From an uncultured Halieaceae bacterium (GTDB lineage: Bacteria > Pseudomonadota > Gammaproteobacteria > Pseudomonadales > Halieaceae), in contig CAJXNM010000016.1 in assembly GCA_913057135.1 (NCBI GenBank), positions 1-61,613 on the forward strand: DNA of 61,613 bases. The letters run 5' to 3'. The notes under the pieces were generated by a model that was not told where the DNA came from, did no database searches, and saw only the letters and a program-made list of their open reading frames with translations. Positions 9,031 through 17,584 of this stretch are shown here, one piece after another. A program made the translations under genes and the position numbers. The first letter of the stretch is position 1; each line of letters begins with the position of its first letter.

Positions 9031-9546
9031 ATGACGTCCACCGATCAGGCACAAACCGTTACCAACAAAACCTTTGATGAGATCAATGTTGGCGATACCG
9101 CTAGTTACGCGCGGTTGGTAACCCATCGTGAGGTACAGCTATTTGCCGCTGTATCGGGAGATCACAACCCGGTTCATCTTGATCCCAGCTACGCCGAGGG
9201 CACCCAATTTGGCGAGTGCATAGCCCACGGTATGTTGACCGGTGCATTTATCTCCGCCGCTATTGCCATGGAACTACCCGGTCCTGGCACTATCTACCTG
9301 GGGCAAACATTGAAGTTCCGAGCACCGGTCACCCTCGGTGACACCTTAACGGTGGCCCTTGAAGTCACTGAAAAGCATCCCAGCAAGCCCTGGGTAACGA
9401 TCGATTGCCGCGTACTTAATCAGAACGATAAGACCGTGGCCCTGGGTGAAGCGCAGGTCATGGCACCCACCAAAAAAGAGACGGTCACCGTGGTACCGCC
9501 GCCGGCGATTCAGCTTGTCGATGACGACTCGACAACAAACTGCTGA
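9031..9546 (+). CDS. MaoC-family (R)-specific enoyl-CoA hydratase
   Basis: A 171-residue single hot-dog-fold hydratase of the PhaJ type, expected to hydrate trans-2-enoyl-CoA to (R)-3-hydroxyacyl-CoA. The catalytic dyad is visible in SGDHNPVHLD (Asp44, His49), with AEGTQFGECIAHGML and FRAPVTLGDTL as further family motifs. The ATG at 9031 was chosen over an upstream TTG (8974) because an AGGAG-type ribosome site sits just ahead of it and the family starts here. PhaJ enzymes often feed polyhydroxyalkanoate synthesis, but no pha genes are present in the window, so that use is unproven. The last 37 bases overlap the convergent gene. Confidence 0.9.
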   Translation: MTSTDQAQTVTNKTFDEINVGDTASYARLVTHREVQLFAAVSGDHNPVHLDPSYAEGTQFGECIAHGMLTGAFISAAIAMELPGPGTIYLGQTLKFRAPVTLGDTLTVALEVTEKHPSKPWVTIDCRVLNQNDKTVALGEAQVMAPTKKETVTVVPPPAIQLVDDDSTTNC

Positions 9547-10019
9547 GGATCGACGTAGAGCAGGTGCAGTGCCACTACCGGCTGCACTGGATCTGGCTCT
9601 ACCCCCAGCATAAGAGCGTTTACCATGCCGTCGTGGTTGGTGATACCGGGTACACCGAAGATACGCGTGCTGGCATAACTGTCGCTAGTGCTATCTTGGT
9701 CTTTGATAGGATCAAAAACAGTGATGGCAGCTCCGGCTCGCAGTGTGTCTGACAGGTTGGCAACCAGTGCCAGTAGGCCGTCGCGGAAAGCGGAGAAATT
9801 CAATACCCCATTAAACCCGTCGGCATCCATACTCAGATCGAAGCGTAGCTCACCGCCATCTTCCATCCTGAGGCGGGTCAAAGAGACTCTACGCCCCTCT
9901 TCCAGTTCGCGAAAAATACGCTTAGCGGTGGTACGCTGGGTTTCTAGTACCCCCTGATGCAGCAGGTTTGCGGCGATGGTGGCAAACTGTTGGGTGTCGA
10001 TGGTTTTGCTTTCACGCAT
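9510..10019 (-). CDS. Conserved hypothetical protein, function unknown
   Basis: A 169-residue soluble protein with no signal peptide or membrane segment and no family I can name. It begins with a helical stretch (FATIAANLLHQGVLETQRTTAKRI), has a beta-rich middle (RFDLSMDADGFNGVLNFSAF) and an acidic-serine tail. The ATG at 10019 is preceded by GAAGGGCAG at good spacing, so it is preferred over a GTG two codons earlier. Its 3' end overlaps the convergent hydratase gene by 37 bases. Codon use and composition look native. Confidence 0.7.
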   Translation of the reverse strand: MRESKTIDTQQFATIAANLLHQGVLETQRTTAKRIFRELEEGRRVSLTRLRMEDGGELRFDLSMDADGFNGVLNFSAFRDGLLALVANLSDTLRAGAAITVFDPIKDQDSTSDSYASTRIFGVPGITNHDGMVNALMLGVEPDPVQPVVALHLLYVDPQQFVVESSSTS

Positions 10020-10136
10020 GGTCACTGCCCTTCGGAAAAGGCAGCAGTGTAGCCGCTAATAGGGCCAATGCTCTAGCGCCCCGCTTACACCCCGCCCTTT
10101 GCTAAGCTCTGGGTGTGACAACAGAGACCCATACGC

Positions 10137-12248
10137 TTGATACAGCACGACAACCAACCCTGGACACTGGCCCCTGCACCGACCCTTGAATGGTTGGACG
10201 CCACACCGCGCTCGACGACCTTCGACGACATCTATTTTTCGCCCCAAGACGGTCTCGCCGAGAGCAACTATGTCTTTATTGAGGGTGCTGGGGTTGAAGC
10301 GCGCATCCGTGAACTATCGAGCAGGCAAACGCTCACCATCACAGAGACCGGATTTGGTACCGGATTGAATTTTCTGCTGACCTTATCGCTCTGGTTACGT
10401 TACCGACCCCCAGGCAGTCGTCTGCACTATATTGGCATCGACGCCTACCCTCTGCGCCATTCAGATGTCAGCAGAGCACTGACTGCCTTTCCTGAGCTTC
10501 ACAACTGCAGTCAGTGGCTATTGAACCGCTGGCCTCATCCTGTAAAGGGCTGTCATCCCTTCATTGATGATGAAGCGGGCGTACGTCTGGATTTGTGGTG
10601 GGAGGACGCCACCGAGACCTTAAGGGACTTAGCATCCTCCGAAAGGCGCTGGGTCGATATTTGGTATCTCGATGGCTTCGCGCCCGCCCGCGAGCCGGCG
10701 CTATGGTCACCAGCGCTGCTCGGCGCCGTTGCCGCCCTGAGTAAGCCAGAAGCCAGCTTTACTACCTTTACCGCCGCCGGTGACGTCAAGCGCCAGTTAC
10801 AGGCGCTGGGCTTTGAGGTCACTAAGCGGCCGGGGTTTGGGCGCAAACGCGACTGCTTGCAGGGCCAGTTTCGATTGTATGAAAAGGACTGCACTTATGA
10901 AGAGCACCGCCCTCATGAAGAGCACCATCCTGCCCATTCCGCCCCTGTCCATTCCGCCCCTGTCACGAACACACTGACGCCCTGGGATATGCCGTCTACC
11001 ACATCGCCACCCAACACCGCTTTGGTCATCGGTGCCGGCTTGGCCGGCGCCTGTGTAGCAAGGCGCTTGGCCGAGCGAGGCATCCGTGTCACCGTGCTTG
11101 AGGCAAAAACCATTGCCAGTGGCGGTTCAAGTAATTTACAGGGCATCACCTACACGCGCTTATCGCGCAAACACAACCCACTCAGTGACTTCTCAATTCT
11201 CAGCTATTTGTTCGCCACACGTCATTATCAGCAGCTGGTAGCCGCTGGACGCCTGGGTGAGAGCGACGGCAGGCGCTGCGGTTTTGCTCAGCTGGGTATC
11301 GACGCAGCGACCGCCCGCTACCTTGAGCAAACCCTGGGGGATGCGCCTGAGTTCGCACAGTGGCTCACCCCCGATACAAGCGCCGAGCACCTGGGCATTG
11401 CGCTTGAGACACCGGCACTGCTTTTTCCGGATGCTTTTTGGCTAAATCCCCCGGCTGTGTGTGAAGAGCGGCTAGATCACCCTCTCATCGAGGTCATCGA
11501 AAACACCGGTCAAGTCGCCCTTAGCAACGTACAACAGCTCGGCGAGAGGGGATTCGCGGCCAATGCCACCCCCCCATGGCAGGCAACCCATCTCAGCACC
11601 GGCAAAACCTATGCTGCCGACATTGCCCTATTAGCCAACGCAGGCGCTGCACTGGACCACGCAGGTCTCGACTGGCTGCCTTTGCAGCAAATTCGCGGCC
11701 AAACAAGCCACATGGCTGCAAGCCCGGTTAGTGAAAAACTGAAAGTAGCCTTGTGCCACGAAGGCTATTTTCCGCCGGCGCGCCACGGTTTGCATTGCAT
11801 GGGTGCCAGCTATGGCCCCAATGACACCGCACTCGATGAACGGGGCGCTGATCACGCCCACAACTTGGCGACTTTGGCTGCGGCGGTTCCCGCCCTGCGC
11901 CGGGGCCTAGCCGATGAACCCCAGGGCGGGCATGTGGCGCTACGCTGTACCAGCACCGATTACTTACCACTGGCGGGCAGTGCCCCCGATCGGGAGCGTT
12001 TCAATACCTGCTATGCGGCACTGGGGCAGCGTAAAACCCAGCTGATAGCTGAAAACCAACCCGCGCTCACGGGGCTTTGGTTACTCATTGGGCTGGGCTC
12101 ACGAGGTCTGTGCTCTGCGCCCTTATTAGCCGAGCACGTGGCCAGCCAAATCTGCAATGACCCACCACCGCTTCCGCGAGCACTTGCAAGGGCGTTGAGT
12201 CCAGCGCGCTTTTTGGCTCGGGCGCTCATCCGAGGAAATCCATTGTGA
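10137..12248 (+). CDS. mnmC: Bifunctional tRNA mnm5s2U34 methyltransferase / FAD-dependent cmnm5s2U oxidoreductase
   Basis: Completes the 5-methylaminomethyl-2-thiouridine modification at the wobble position of tRNA. The N-terminal MnmD methyltransferase domain (residues ~1-245) has TFDDIYFSPQDGL, the SAM-binding ETGFGTGLNFL and WYLDGFAPAREP. The C-terminal oxidoreductase has the FAD dinucleotide motif VIGAGLAGACVARRL near residue 295 and the family end GLGSRGLCSAPLLAEH. At 703 residues it is somewhat longer than E. coli MnmC (668); part of the excess is a repetitive His/Pro-rich linker encoded by tandem repeats at 10897-10963. Translation starts at TTG. The stop overlaps the GTG start of the next gene. 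Confidence 0.95.
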   Translation: MIQHDNQPWTLAPAPTLEWLDATPRSTTFDDIYFSPQDGLAESNYVFIEGAGVEARIRELSSRQTLTITETGFGTGLNFLLTLSLWLRYRPPGSRLHYIGIDAYPLRHSDVSRALTAFPELHNCSQWLLNRWPHPVKGCHPFIDDEAGVRLDLWWEDATETLRDLASSERRWVDIWYLDGFAPAREPALWSPALLGAVAALSKPEASFTTFTAAGDVKRQLQALGFEVTKRPGFGRKRDCLQGQFRLYEKDCTYEEHRPHEEHHPAHSAPVHSAPVTNTLTPWDMPSTTSPPNTALVIGAGLAGACVARRLAERGIRVTVLEAKTIASGGSSNLQGITYTRLSRKHNPLSDFSILSYLFATRHYQQLVAAGRLGESDGRRCGFAQLGIDAATARYLEQTLGDAPEFAQWLTPDTSAEHLGIALETPALLFPDAFWLNPPAVCEERLDHPLIEVIENTGQVALSNVQQLGERGFAANATPPWQATHLSTGKTYAADIALLANAGAALDHAGLDWLPLQQIRGQTSHMAASPVSEKLKVALCHEGYFPPARHGLHCMGASYGPNDTALDERGADHAHNLATLAAAVPALRRGLADEPQGGHVALRCTSTDYLPLAGSAPDRERFNTCYAALGQRKTQLIAENQPALTGLWLLIGLGSRGLCSAPLLAEHVASQICNDPPPLPRALARALSPARFLARALIRGNPL
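10897..10963 (+). repeat. Two short in-frame tandem duplications in the MnmC inter-domain linker
   Basis: An 18-base unit starting ATGAAGAGCACC occurs at 10897-10914 and 10915-10932, followed by a perfect 15-base duplication CCATTCCGCCCCTGT at 10934-10948 and 10949-10963. Both periods are multiples of three, so the reading frame is kept, and the protein shows EEHRPH/EEHHPA and HSAPV/HSAPV. They sit exactly between the two enzyme domains. Confidence 0.85.
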
Positions 12249-13120
12249 GCTGGTATGTACATCTGACAGCTGACCGAGCCAAGCGCTCAAAGAGTTCGCA
12301 TGTCCATACAGGGCCCTACTTCAAATACGCTGTCAGCCTGTTGTTGATGCTGCTCTGGGCCACCCTTGCTCACCCTAAGGAATCCTCCAATAGCAATAGC
12401 ACCGCTGAAAGCATTGTGAGTCCCGTGCGTTACCGCGTGCGGGTACTGGAGCGCAAACCCTTTGATACCCGTAACTTTGTACAGGGACTCGAGTTCCACA
12501 ACAATCACCTATATGTGAGCTCAGGCCTCTACGGCCAATCCGCGGTACGGCGTTATACCTGGCCTGAGCTCGAGTTAGACGCCGACAAATCCCTCCCAGA
12601 CAATCTCTTTGCCGAGGGCATTACTCGCCTCGGCGAGCGGCTACTGGTACTCACCTGGCGAGCACGGCAGCTGCTGATACTCGACCGCCACACTCTCGAT
12701 ATTCTGGGCAAAGTTGAATTACCCGGCGAGGGCTGGGGCATCACCCACCACAAGGATACGGTTTATTTTAGTGACGGCTCCCACCGGCTTTTTCATTTCA
12801 ACGTGAACGGCAAGGGCTCGCTGGGGGTTATCAATGTGACGTTAGCGGGAAAGCCCGTTAATCGACTCAACGAGCTCGAATGGATTGACGGGGAAATTTG
12901 GGCCAATGTTTGGCAAACCGACACCATCGTACGTATAGACCCGGGCTCTGGGCAGGTAACAGGGGCCATCGATTTAGCAGGCCTGTTATCTGAGGAGGAT
13001 CGTTCACCCGGCACCGATGTTCTCAATGGCATAGCAAAACACCCAATTACCGGCGATATCTGGGTGACCGGGAAACGCTGGCCAGCATTATTCCGGATAA
13101 GCCTTGAAGCGGTGGACTGA
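12245..13120 (+). CDS. Glutaminyl-peptide cyclotransferase (glutamine cyclotransferase family)
   Basis: A 291-residue exported beta-propeller-like enzyme that would convert N-terminal glutamine of peptides or proteins to pyroglutamate. A hydrophobic signal segment (residues ~28-45, SLLLMLLWATLAHP) is followed by the PF05096-type domain: FVQGLEF, SSGLYGQS, FAEGITRL, GEGWGITH, NELEWIDGEIWANVW and VLNGIA. The GTG start overlaps the mnmC stop (GTGA), giving translational coupling although the two functions are unrelated. No internal ATG precedes the signal segment in frame. Confidence 0.85.
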   Translation: MSWYVHLTADRAKRSKSSHVHTGPYFKYAVSLLLMLLWATLAHPKESSNSNSTAESIVSPVRYRVRVLERKPFDTRNFVQGLEFHNNHLYVSSGLYGQSAVRRYTWPELELDADKSLPDNLFAEGITRLGERLLVLTWRARQLLILDRHTLDILGKVELPGEGWGITHHKDTVYFSDGSHRLFHFNVNGKGSLGVINVTLAGKPVNRLNELEWIDGEIWANVWQTDTIVRIDPGSGQVTGAIDLAGLLSEEDRSPGTDVLNGIAKHPITGDIWVTGKRWPALFRISLEAVD

Positions 13121-13209
13121 CACCCTCATCTCTAACCCAACAAACGGTTACAATACGCGTTTAATCCTCAGCAGCGCCCTACCGGTCGCTGACAAACAAC
13201 GGGAGCCCC

Positions 13210-16164
13210 ATGGAAGCCAAAAGCGAGCAGACCGCCACCGTTAACACCTTCGTGCAGCAACGTGCAGTCGTCATCGATGCACTGAAACTCACCGTCGAAG
13301 AGTACCTGCACCCAGCAACCGGTGCCGTGCACCTGCACCTGGCGGCGGATAATCCCGAAAACGTGTTTATGGTGGCCCTGCGCACGGTACCCGAGGATTC
13401 CTCTGGGGTAGCACATATTTTGGAGCATACGGTGCTCTGTGGCAGCGAACGGTTCCCGGTGCGCGATCCCTTCTTCATGATGCTGCGTCGCTCACTTAAC
13501 ACCTTCATGAATGCATTCACCAGCTCCGACTGGACCGCTTATCCGTTTGCCACCCAAAACCGAAAGGACTTCGACAACCTGTTATCGGTATATCTGGACG
13601 CGGTGTTTTTCTCCCGCCTCGACCCGCTCGATTTCGCACAAGAGGGCCACAGGGTTGAATTTGAAACCCGTGATGACGGCGAGCAGCAGCTGGTGTTCAA
13701 AGGGGTCGTCTTCAATGAAATGAAAGGCGCCATGTCATCAACGCCATCAGTACTGTGGGATCGGCTGAGTCATGAACTATTCCCGACCAACACCTATCAC
13801 TTCAACAGCGGGGGCGATCCCGAAGCAATCCCTGATCTGAGCTATCAACAGTTGCGCGAGTTCTACAACTCCCATTACCACCCGAGCAACGCCATTTTCC
13901 TAACCTTCGGAGACATTCCTGCAGAGCACCATCAACAGACTTTTGAGTCACTGGTGTTACATCGATTTGAGCGCTCTACAGACACCATTGAGGTGGCACT
14001 GGAGCAACCCTTTAAAGAACCCAAGCGCGTCCAGCACCGTTATGCCCTTGATGGTGACGACTGCACTGCCGGAAAAACACACCACGTCCTGGGTTGGAAG
14101 CTGGGCGAGAGTGCCGATTTAGTCAGTATGCTAGAAGCGCAATTGTTATCGGCTGTGCTCATGGAAAACAGCGCCTCTCCGCTCATGCACTACCTTGAAA
14201 CCAACACCTTAGGCTCAGCGCCCTCCCCGCTTTGCGGCGTGGAGGAGTCCATGCGGGAAATGGTGTTCTGCTGCGGCATTGAAGGCAGCGAACCGGAGTG
14301 CGCAGAGCAATTCGAGCAAGAGGTACTCAAGCTACTTGAGCAGGTGGCAACCACCGGCATCGAGGCTGAGCGACTCGAGGCCATCTTGCACCAGATTGAG
14401 CTGCATCAGCGGGAAATCACCGGTGACGGCATGCCCTACGGTTTGAACCTGATGCTGCGTGCACTTGGAGCAGCCACACACTATGGCGACCCGGTGGCGG
14501 CACTAGACCTAGACCCGGTTTTAGCTAGCATCCGAGCGCGCTGTGCGGACAGCAACTACATCCCAGAATTGGTGCAAAAACTGTTGCTCAACAACCCCCA
14601 TCGCGTATTACTCACGGTACAACCCGATACCGAACTATCAGCACAACGTCGCCAGGCGGAAAGGGCAAAACTCGATGCCCTTGAACAGTCCCTGGCAGAT
14701 CAGGAACGCAGCCATATCCTCGATCTCACAGAAAAATTAAAAGCGCGACAAGCCGCCGAAGATGATCCTAATTTATTACCGCGCGTTGAGCTCAGTGATA
14801 TTCCCGCTCAGATTCCGGAACCACAGCCAGCCATTCATACCGAAGGCAGCAAGCAGCACTATAGCTACTCGGCGGGAACCAATGGTCTGGTCTATCAGCA
14901 GATCGCGCGTCCCCTACCGCCACTCACAGCCGAGCAATACGCACGGCTACCCCTGCTTTCAGGCTTGATGGGTGAAGTGGGGCTGGGTACTTCCAGTTAC
15001 CTCGATGTGCAAGATCGACACTCGGCCACGGTGGGCTCGCTGGGTGCCGCTACCTTAACCCGCAGCAGCCGCGACGATGTTCAAGACTGTAAGGCCTACT
15101 TCATTGTGTCATCAAAGGCCCTTGCCAACCGTGCCGATGAGCAGATGGCGCTCATGCTGGACACCCTCAAGGACACCCGCTTTGATGAACGCAGTCGCAT
15201 TAGGGAGCTGATCACACAGCTGCGATCCCGCAAAGACCAGTCCATCACCGGCAGTGGCCATAGTCTGGCCATGAACGCCGCCACAGCAGGCATGAATCCA
15301 CTTGCTCGCTTCAGCCACGAGCAGGGGGGCCTGGAGGGAATCCGCCGCTTGCGAGCGCTCGATGAGGCGATTAAACACGATGGTGCACTCGACGAACTGC
15401 TAAGCCAATTGCAATCGCTGCACGAACAGTTGCAGACCGCTAGTGGCACAGCCGTGGCAACCATTGGTGACACGGAACATCTAGCCCGCGCCCAGCAACT
15501 GGCGAGGACTGCCGCTTCACAGTTAACCATCGATGCCAATGCCCAGACTTGGCAGCCTGATGCTATTCGAGAATCGCGACGCGAGTATTGGGTAGCGAAT
15601 ACCCAGGTTAATTTCTGCGCAAAGGCTTTCCCGACAGTAGCGGCAGGGCATCCGGACGCACCGGTACTAACGGTACTCGCGGCCTTTTTGCGTAACGGCT
15701 TTTTGCACCGCGCTATTCGGGAGCAGGGGGGCGCTTATGGGGGTGGTGCCAGCCACGATGCCAATATCGGTGCCTTTAGGTTCTTCTCTTACCGAGATCC
15801 ACGACTCAAGGGCACCTTGGACGATTTCGATCATGCCATTCGCTGGCTGCTCGATCATCAACACGAACAACTCGCCCTTGAAGAAGCTATCTTGGGCATC
15901 ATTGGCAGTATCGATAAGCCCGGATCTCCCGCCGGAGAGGCGAAGAAGCATTTCCATGAGTCACTTTTCGATCGCACAGCGGAGCATCGGGGGGCATTCA
16001 GACAAGGTGTCATTAACACCTCACTCGACGATTTGCGGCGAGTGGCTGACACCTATTTGTTAAATCCGGACAGCAGCATCGCCGTCATTACCAGTGTCGA
16101 GCAGGCGCGGCAAGAACAGGCCTATCTCGAGAGCGCGCAGCTCATCCGTCGGGAGTTACTCTAG
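13210..16164 (+). CDS. M16C-family zinc metalloprotease (PreP / presequence-protease type)
   Basis: A 984-residue peptidase of the insulinase superfamily that degrades short unstructured peptides. The inverted zinc motif HILEH places ligands His69 and His73 with catalytic Glu72, followed by the family signature TVLCGSERFPVRDPF and SLNTFMNAFTSSDWTAYPFAT; the distal zinc glutamate region (NEMKGAM) follows. A second, catalytically inactive M16 half makes up the C-terminal part, with AIREQGGAYGGGA as its conserved substrate-binding Arg/Tyr segment. A GGGAG ribosome site lies just before the ATG. No signal peptide is seen, so a cytosolic role in peptide turnover is likely. Confidence 0.93.
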   Translation: MEAKSEQTATVNTFVQQRAVVIDALKLTVEEYLHPATGAVHLHLAADNPENVFMVALRTVPEDSSGVAHILEHTVLCGSERFPVRDPFFMMLRRSLNTFMNAFTSSDWTAYPFATQNRKDFDNLLSVYLDAVFFSRLDPLDFAQEGHRVEFETRDDGEQQLVFKGVVFNEMKGAMSSTPSVLWDRLSHELFPTNTYHFNSGGDPEAIPDLSYQQLREFYNSHYHPSNAIFLTFGDIPAEHHQQTFESLVLHRFERSTDTIEVALEQPFKEPKRVQHRYALDGDDCTAGKTHHVLGWKLGESADLVSMLEAQLLSAVLMENSASPLMHYLETNTLGSAPSPLCGVEESMREMVFCCGIEGSEPECAEQFEQEVLKLLEQVATTGIEAERLEAILHQIELHQREITGDGMPYGLNLMLRALGAATHYGDPVAALDLDPVLASIRARCADSNYIPELVQKLLLNNPHRVLLTVQPDTELSAQRRQAERAKLDALEQSLADQERSHILDLTEKLKARQAAEDDPNLLPRVELSDIPAQIPEPQPAIHTEGSKQHYSYSAGTNGLVYQQIARPLPPLTAEQYARLPLLSGLMGEVGLGTSSYLDVQDRHSATVGSLGAATLTRSSRDDVQDCKAYFIVSSKALANRADEQMALMLDTLKDTRFDERSRIRELITQLRSRKDQSITGSGHSLAMNAATAGMNPLARFSHEQGGLEGIRRLRALDEAIKHDGALDELLSQLQSLHEQLQTASGTAVATIGDTEHLARAQQLARTAASQLTIDANAQTWQPDAIRESRREYWVANTQVNFCAKAFPTVAAGHPDAPVLTVLAAFLRNGFLHRAIREQGGAYGGGASHDANIGAFRFFSYRDPRLKGTLDDFDHAIRWLLDHQHEQLALEEAILGIIGSIDKPGSPAGEAKKHFHESLFDRTAEHRGAFRQGVINTSLDDLRRVADTYLLNPDSSIAVITSVEQARQEQAYLESAQLIRRELL

Positions 16165-16168
16165 AACC

Positions 16169-16191
16169 CTAGGCGCCACCCATAGGCCTAG
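16169..16191. terminator. Weak inverted repeat between convergent genes
   Basis: CTAGGC at 16169-16174 pairs with GCCTAG at 16186-16191 in the 44-base gap between the convergent protease and C39 peptidase genes. There is no U-tract on either side, so an intrinsic terminator is only a possibility. Confidence 0.3.
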
Positions 16192-16208
16192 TAACTAAGT
16201 AATTGTGA

Positions 16209-16796
16209 CTATGTAGGCGGTGGGGAATCGACGATCAGGGCACTCAATTTATCGTTAGTGCCCTTGTCATTATTAGCGCTCTGATTGCGCGCTAGGAGGC
16301 TTGATAGCGCTAGCCAGTGGTTGCCCACAGCCGGATCAAATACCTGGGCCATCTGACCTTGAACCTGCCATAACACCACAAAGTGTGGCAGGGGTTCCCT
16401 TAAGAGACGGATAATAGCGGGCGTTGGCAGCGACCGTAGAGCGGTAGCCGGCACCCTTACGCCCTTGGTGCTAATGCCCGCCCGATGACTTAAGCGCTTC
16501 AAGTCAGCCAAACTCAAACCGCCATGGGGGATACCCAACGGCATCTGCCGGTAGTCCTGTTGTGCCCATTGCCAAAGGGCATGCTCGTCGATCGACCCGT
16601 GACCCAACGACTGCAGCACCGCTGCCAGCGCTGCTGCGCCACAGCTATTGATGCGCGACTGTAGCGCATAGTGTGGCAGTTGTCCCCAACTTGGCGGACT
16701 GCAAACAAACATGATGGACCACAGCAACCCGAGCACAGCGGTGTGCCTAAGAAAGCCCCTTAAGCGCGAGCGCCTACCACAACAGACAAGCGCCAC
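16209..16796 (-). CDS. Secreted C39-type (double-glycine) cysteine peptidase
   Basis: A 195-residue stand-alone peptidase C39 domain. Residues 1-38 form a Sec signal peptide (HTAVLGLLWSIMFVCS, cleavage near SWG/Q), so the mature domain should be periplasmic or outer-membrane-associated. The catalytic residues line up: oxyanion Gln46 and Cys52 (INSCGAAAL), His138 (LPHFVVLW) and Asp154 (FDPAVG). Unlike bacteriocin exporters there is no ABC transporter attached. The GTG start follows an AGGGG ribosome site, 11 bases after the upstream small membrane-protein gene. It resembles FapD-type periplasmic C39 proteins in layout. The 94-residue Gly-Gly protein encoded two genes upstream is the obvious candidate substrate (inference). 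Confidence 0.85.
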   Translation of the reverse strand: MALVCCGRRSRLRGFLRHTAVLGLLWSIMFVCSPPSWGQLPHYALQSRINSCGAAALAAVLQSLGHGSIDEHALWQWAQQDYRQMPLGIPHGGLSLADLKRLSHRAGISTKGVRVPATALRSLPTPAIIRLLREPLPHFVVLWQVQGQMAQVFDPAVGNHWLALSSLLARNQSANNDKGTNDKLSALIVDSPPPT

Positions 16797-16807
16797 CCCT
16801 TCAACCC

Positions 16808-17047
16808 CTAAGACTTATCCCACAAACCGCTGCGGTGTGCTGTCACCGCGACCAGCACGCCACTGCCGCCAAAAAAGATGGTAGCCATGACGGCCAGTGA
16901 CACAGGTTTGAGCAACAGAAAGACACCCCCCATAAGCAATGACCACACTGCCATGGCCAGCAGATATTGCTCCAACCACCGACGCCCCACATCGCGCTCG
17001 TGTTGGTCATCCGCTAATTTGCGTTTTAACTGCTGAATTGCATTCAT
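16808..17047 (-). CDS. Small two-helix membrane protein in the C39 operon
   Basis: A 79-residue protein with a charged N-terminal helix (QQLKRKLADDQHERDVGRRW) and two predicted membrane helices at ~28-46 and ~50-69, ending in a short basic/polar tail. A strong GAGGAG ribosome site is placed 8 bases before the ATG, good evidence for expression. No family recognised. It lies between the Gly-Gly protein and the C39 peptidase, 32 and 11 bases from its neighbours, so it probably serves the same process, for instance as a membrane anchor or immunity-like partner; neither role can be shown from sequence. Confidence 0.78.
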   Translation of the reverse strand: MNAIQQLKRKLADDQHERDVGRRWLEQYLLAMAVWSLLMGGVFLLLKPVSLAVMATIFFGGSGVLVAVTAHRSGLWDKS

Positions 17048-17079
17048 GCCATCGCTCCTCGGGGGCTGTGTTGTGGGCC

Positions 17080-17364
17080 TTAGGGCAGATTTGTATTGAA
17101 GCTGGGTCCCTTAGGCGCATAGTGCGGTACGTAAATACCCCAATAAACACCCATCAAAGCCAAATCAATAGACGCTACACCCAGCGCCAACGCCAAAGGT
17201 GCAAAACCACCACGCTGACTTTCCATGGTGATTGGATCCAGATGTTCAACGGTGGGCATATGCGGCTCACTGGCTGGTGGCGTACTAGTAGTTGCCCCAT
17301 TGGCTGTGAGCGTAGTGGCAGTGATGAGTCCTGCGACGATTACAGTTGGTATATTCATTTTCAT
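17080..17364 (-). CDS. Small secreted protein with Gly-Gly motif, candidate C39 substrate
   Basis: A 94-residue protein with a clear Sec signal peptide (residues 1-24, VIVAGLITATTLTANGA), a Pro/Ser/Thr spacer, then HLDPITMESQRGGF, which looks like the tail of a double-glycine leader (Gly52-Gly53), and a hydrophobic Gly-containing segment 54-80 with a short polar tail. Cleavage after Gly53 would release a 41-residue hydrophobic peptide. An AGGGA ribosome site precedes the ATG at 17364; a TTG two codons earlier is less likely. It is first in a three-gene operon ending in the secreted C39 peptidase. No family is known to me. The leader-like reading of the GG motif is inference. Confidence 0.75.
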   Translation of the reverse strand: MKMNIPTVIVAGLITATTLTANGATTSTPPASEPHMPTVEHLDPITMESQRGGFAPLALALGVASIDLALMGVYWGIYVPHYAPKGPSFNTNLP

Positions 17365-17584
17365 AAGCAATCCCTGTCAGTTGTGTGCCCATCCATGGGC
17401 AATCATGAGTTGGTAACTGATGTCAGCGGCATGGCTGACCCCTTTAGACTAGTCACCCACCGGGAGAGACACCAGCACAAACACAAGCAGAATCCTGCGG
17501 CGACATACCAGGGACAAGGACTGGCTTGCGATGAGACGTTTTGGCCGCCTTTCATTAGAGGGCAAATATTGGGCGTCAAGGGTT

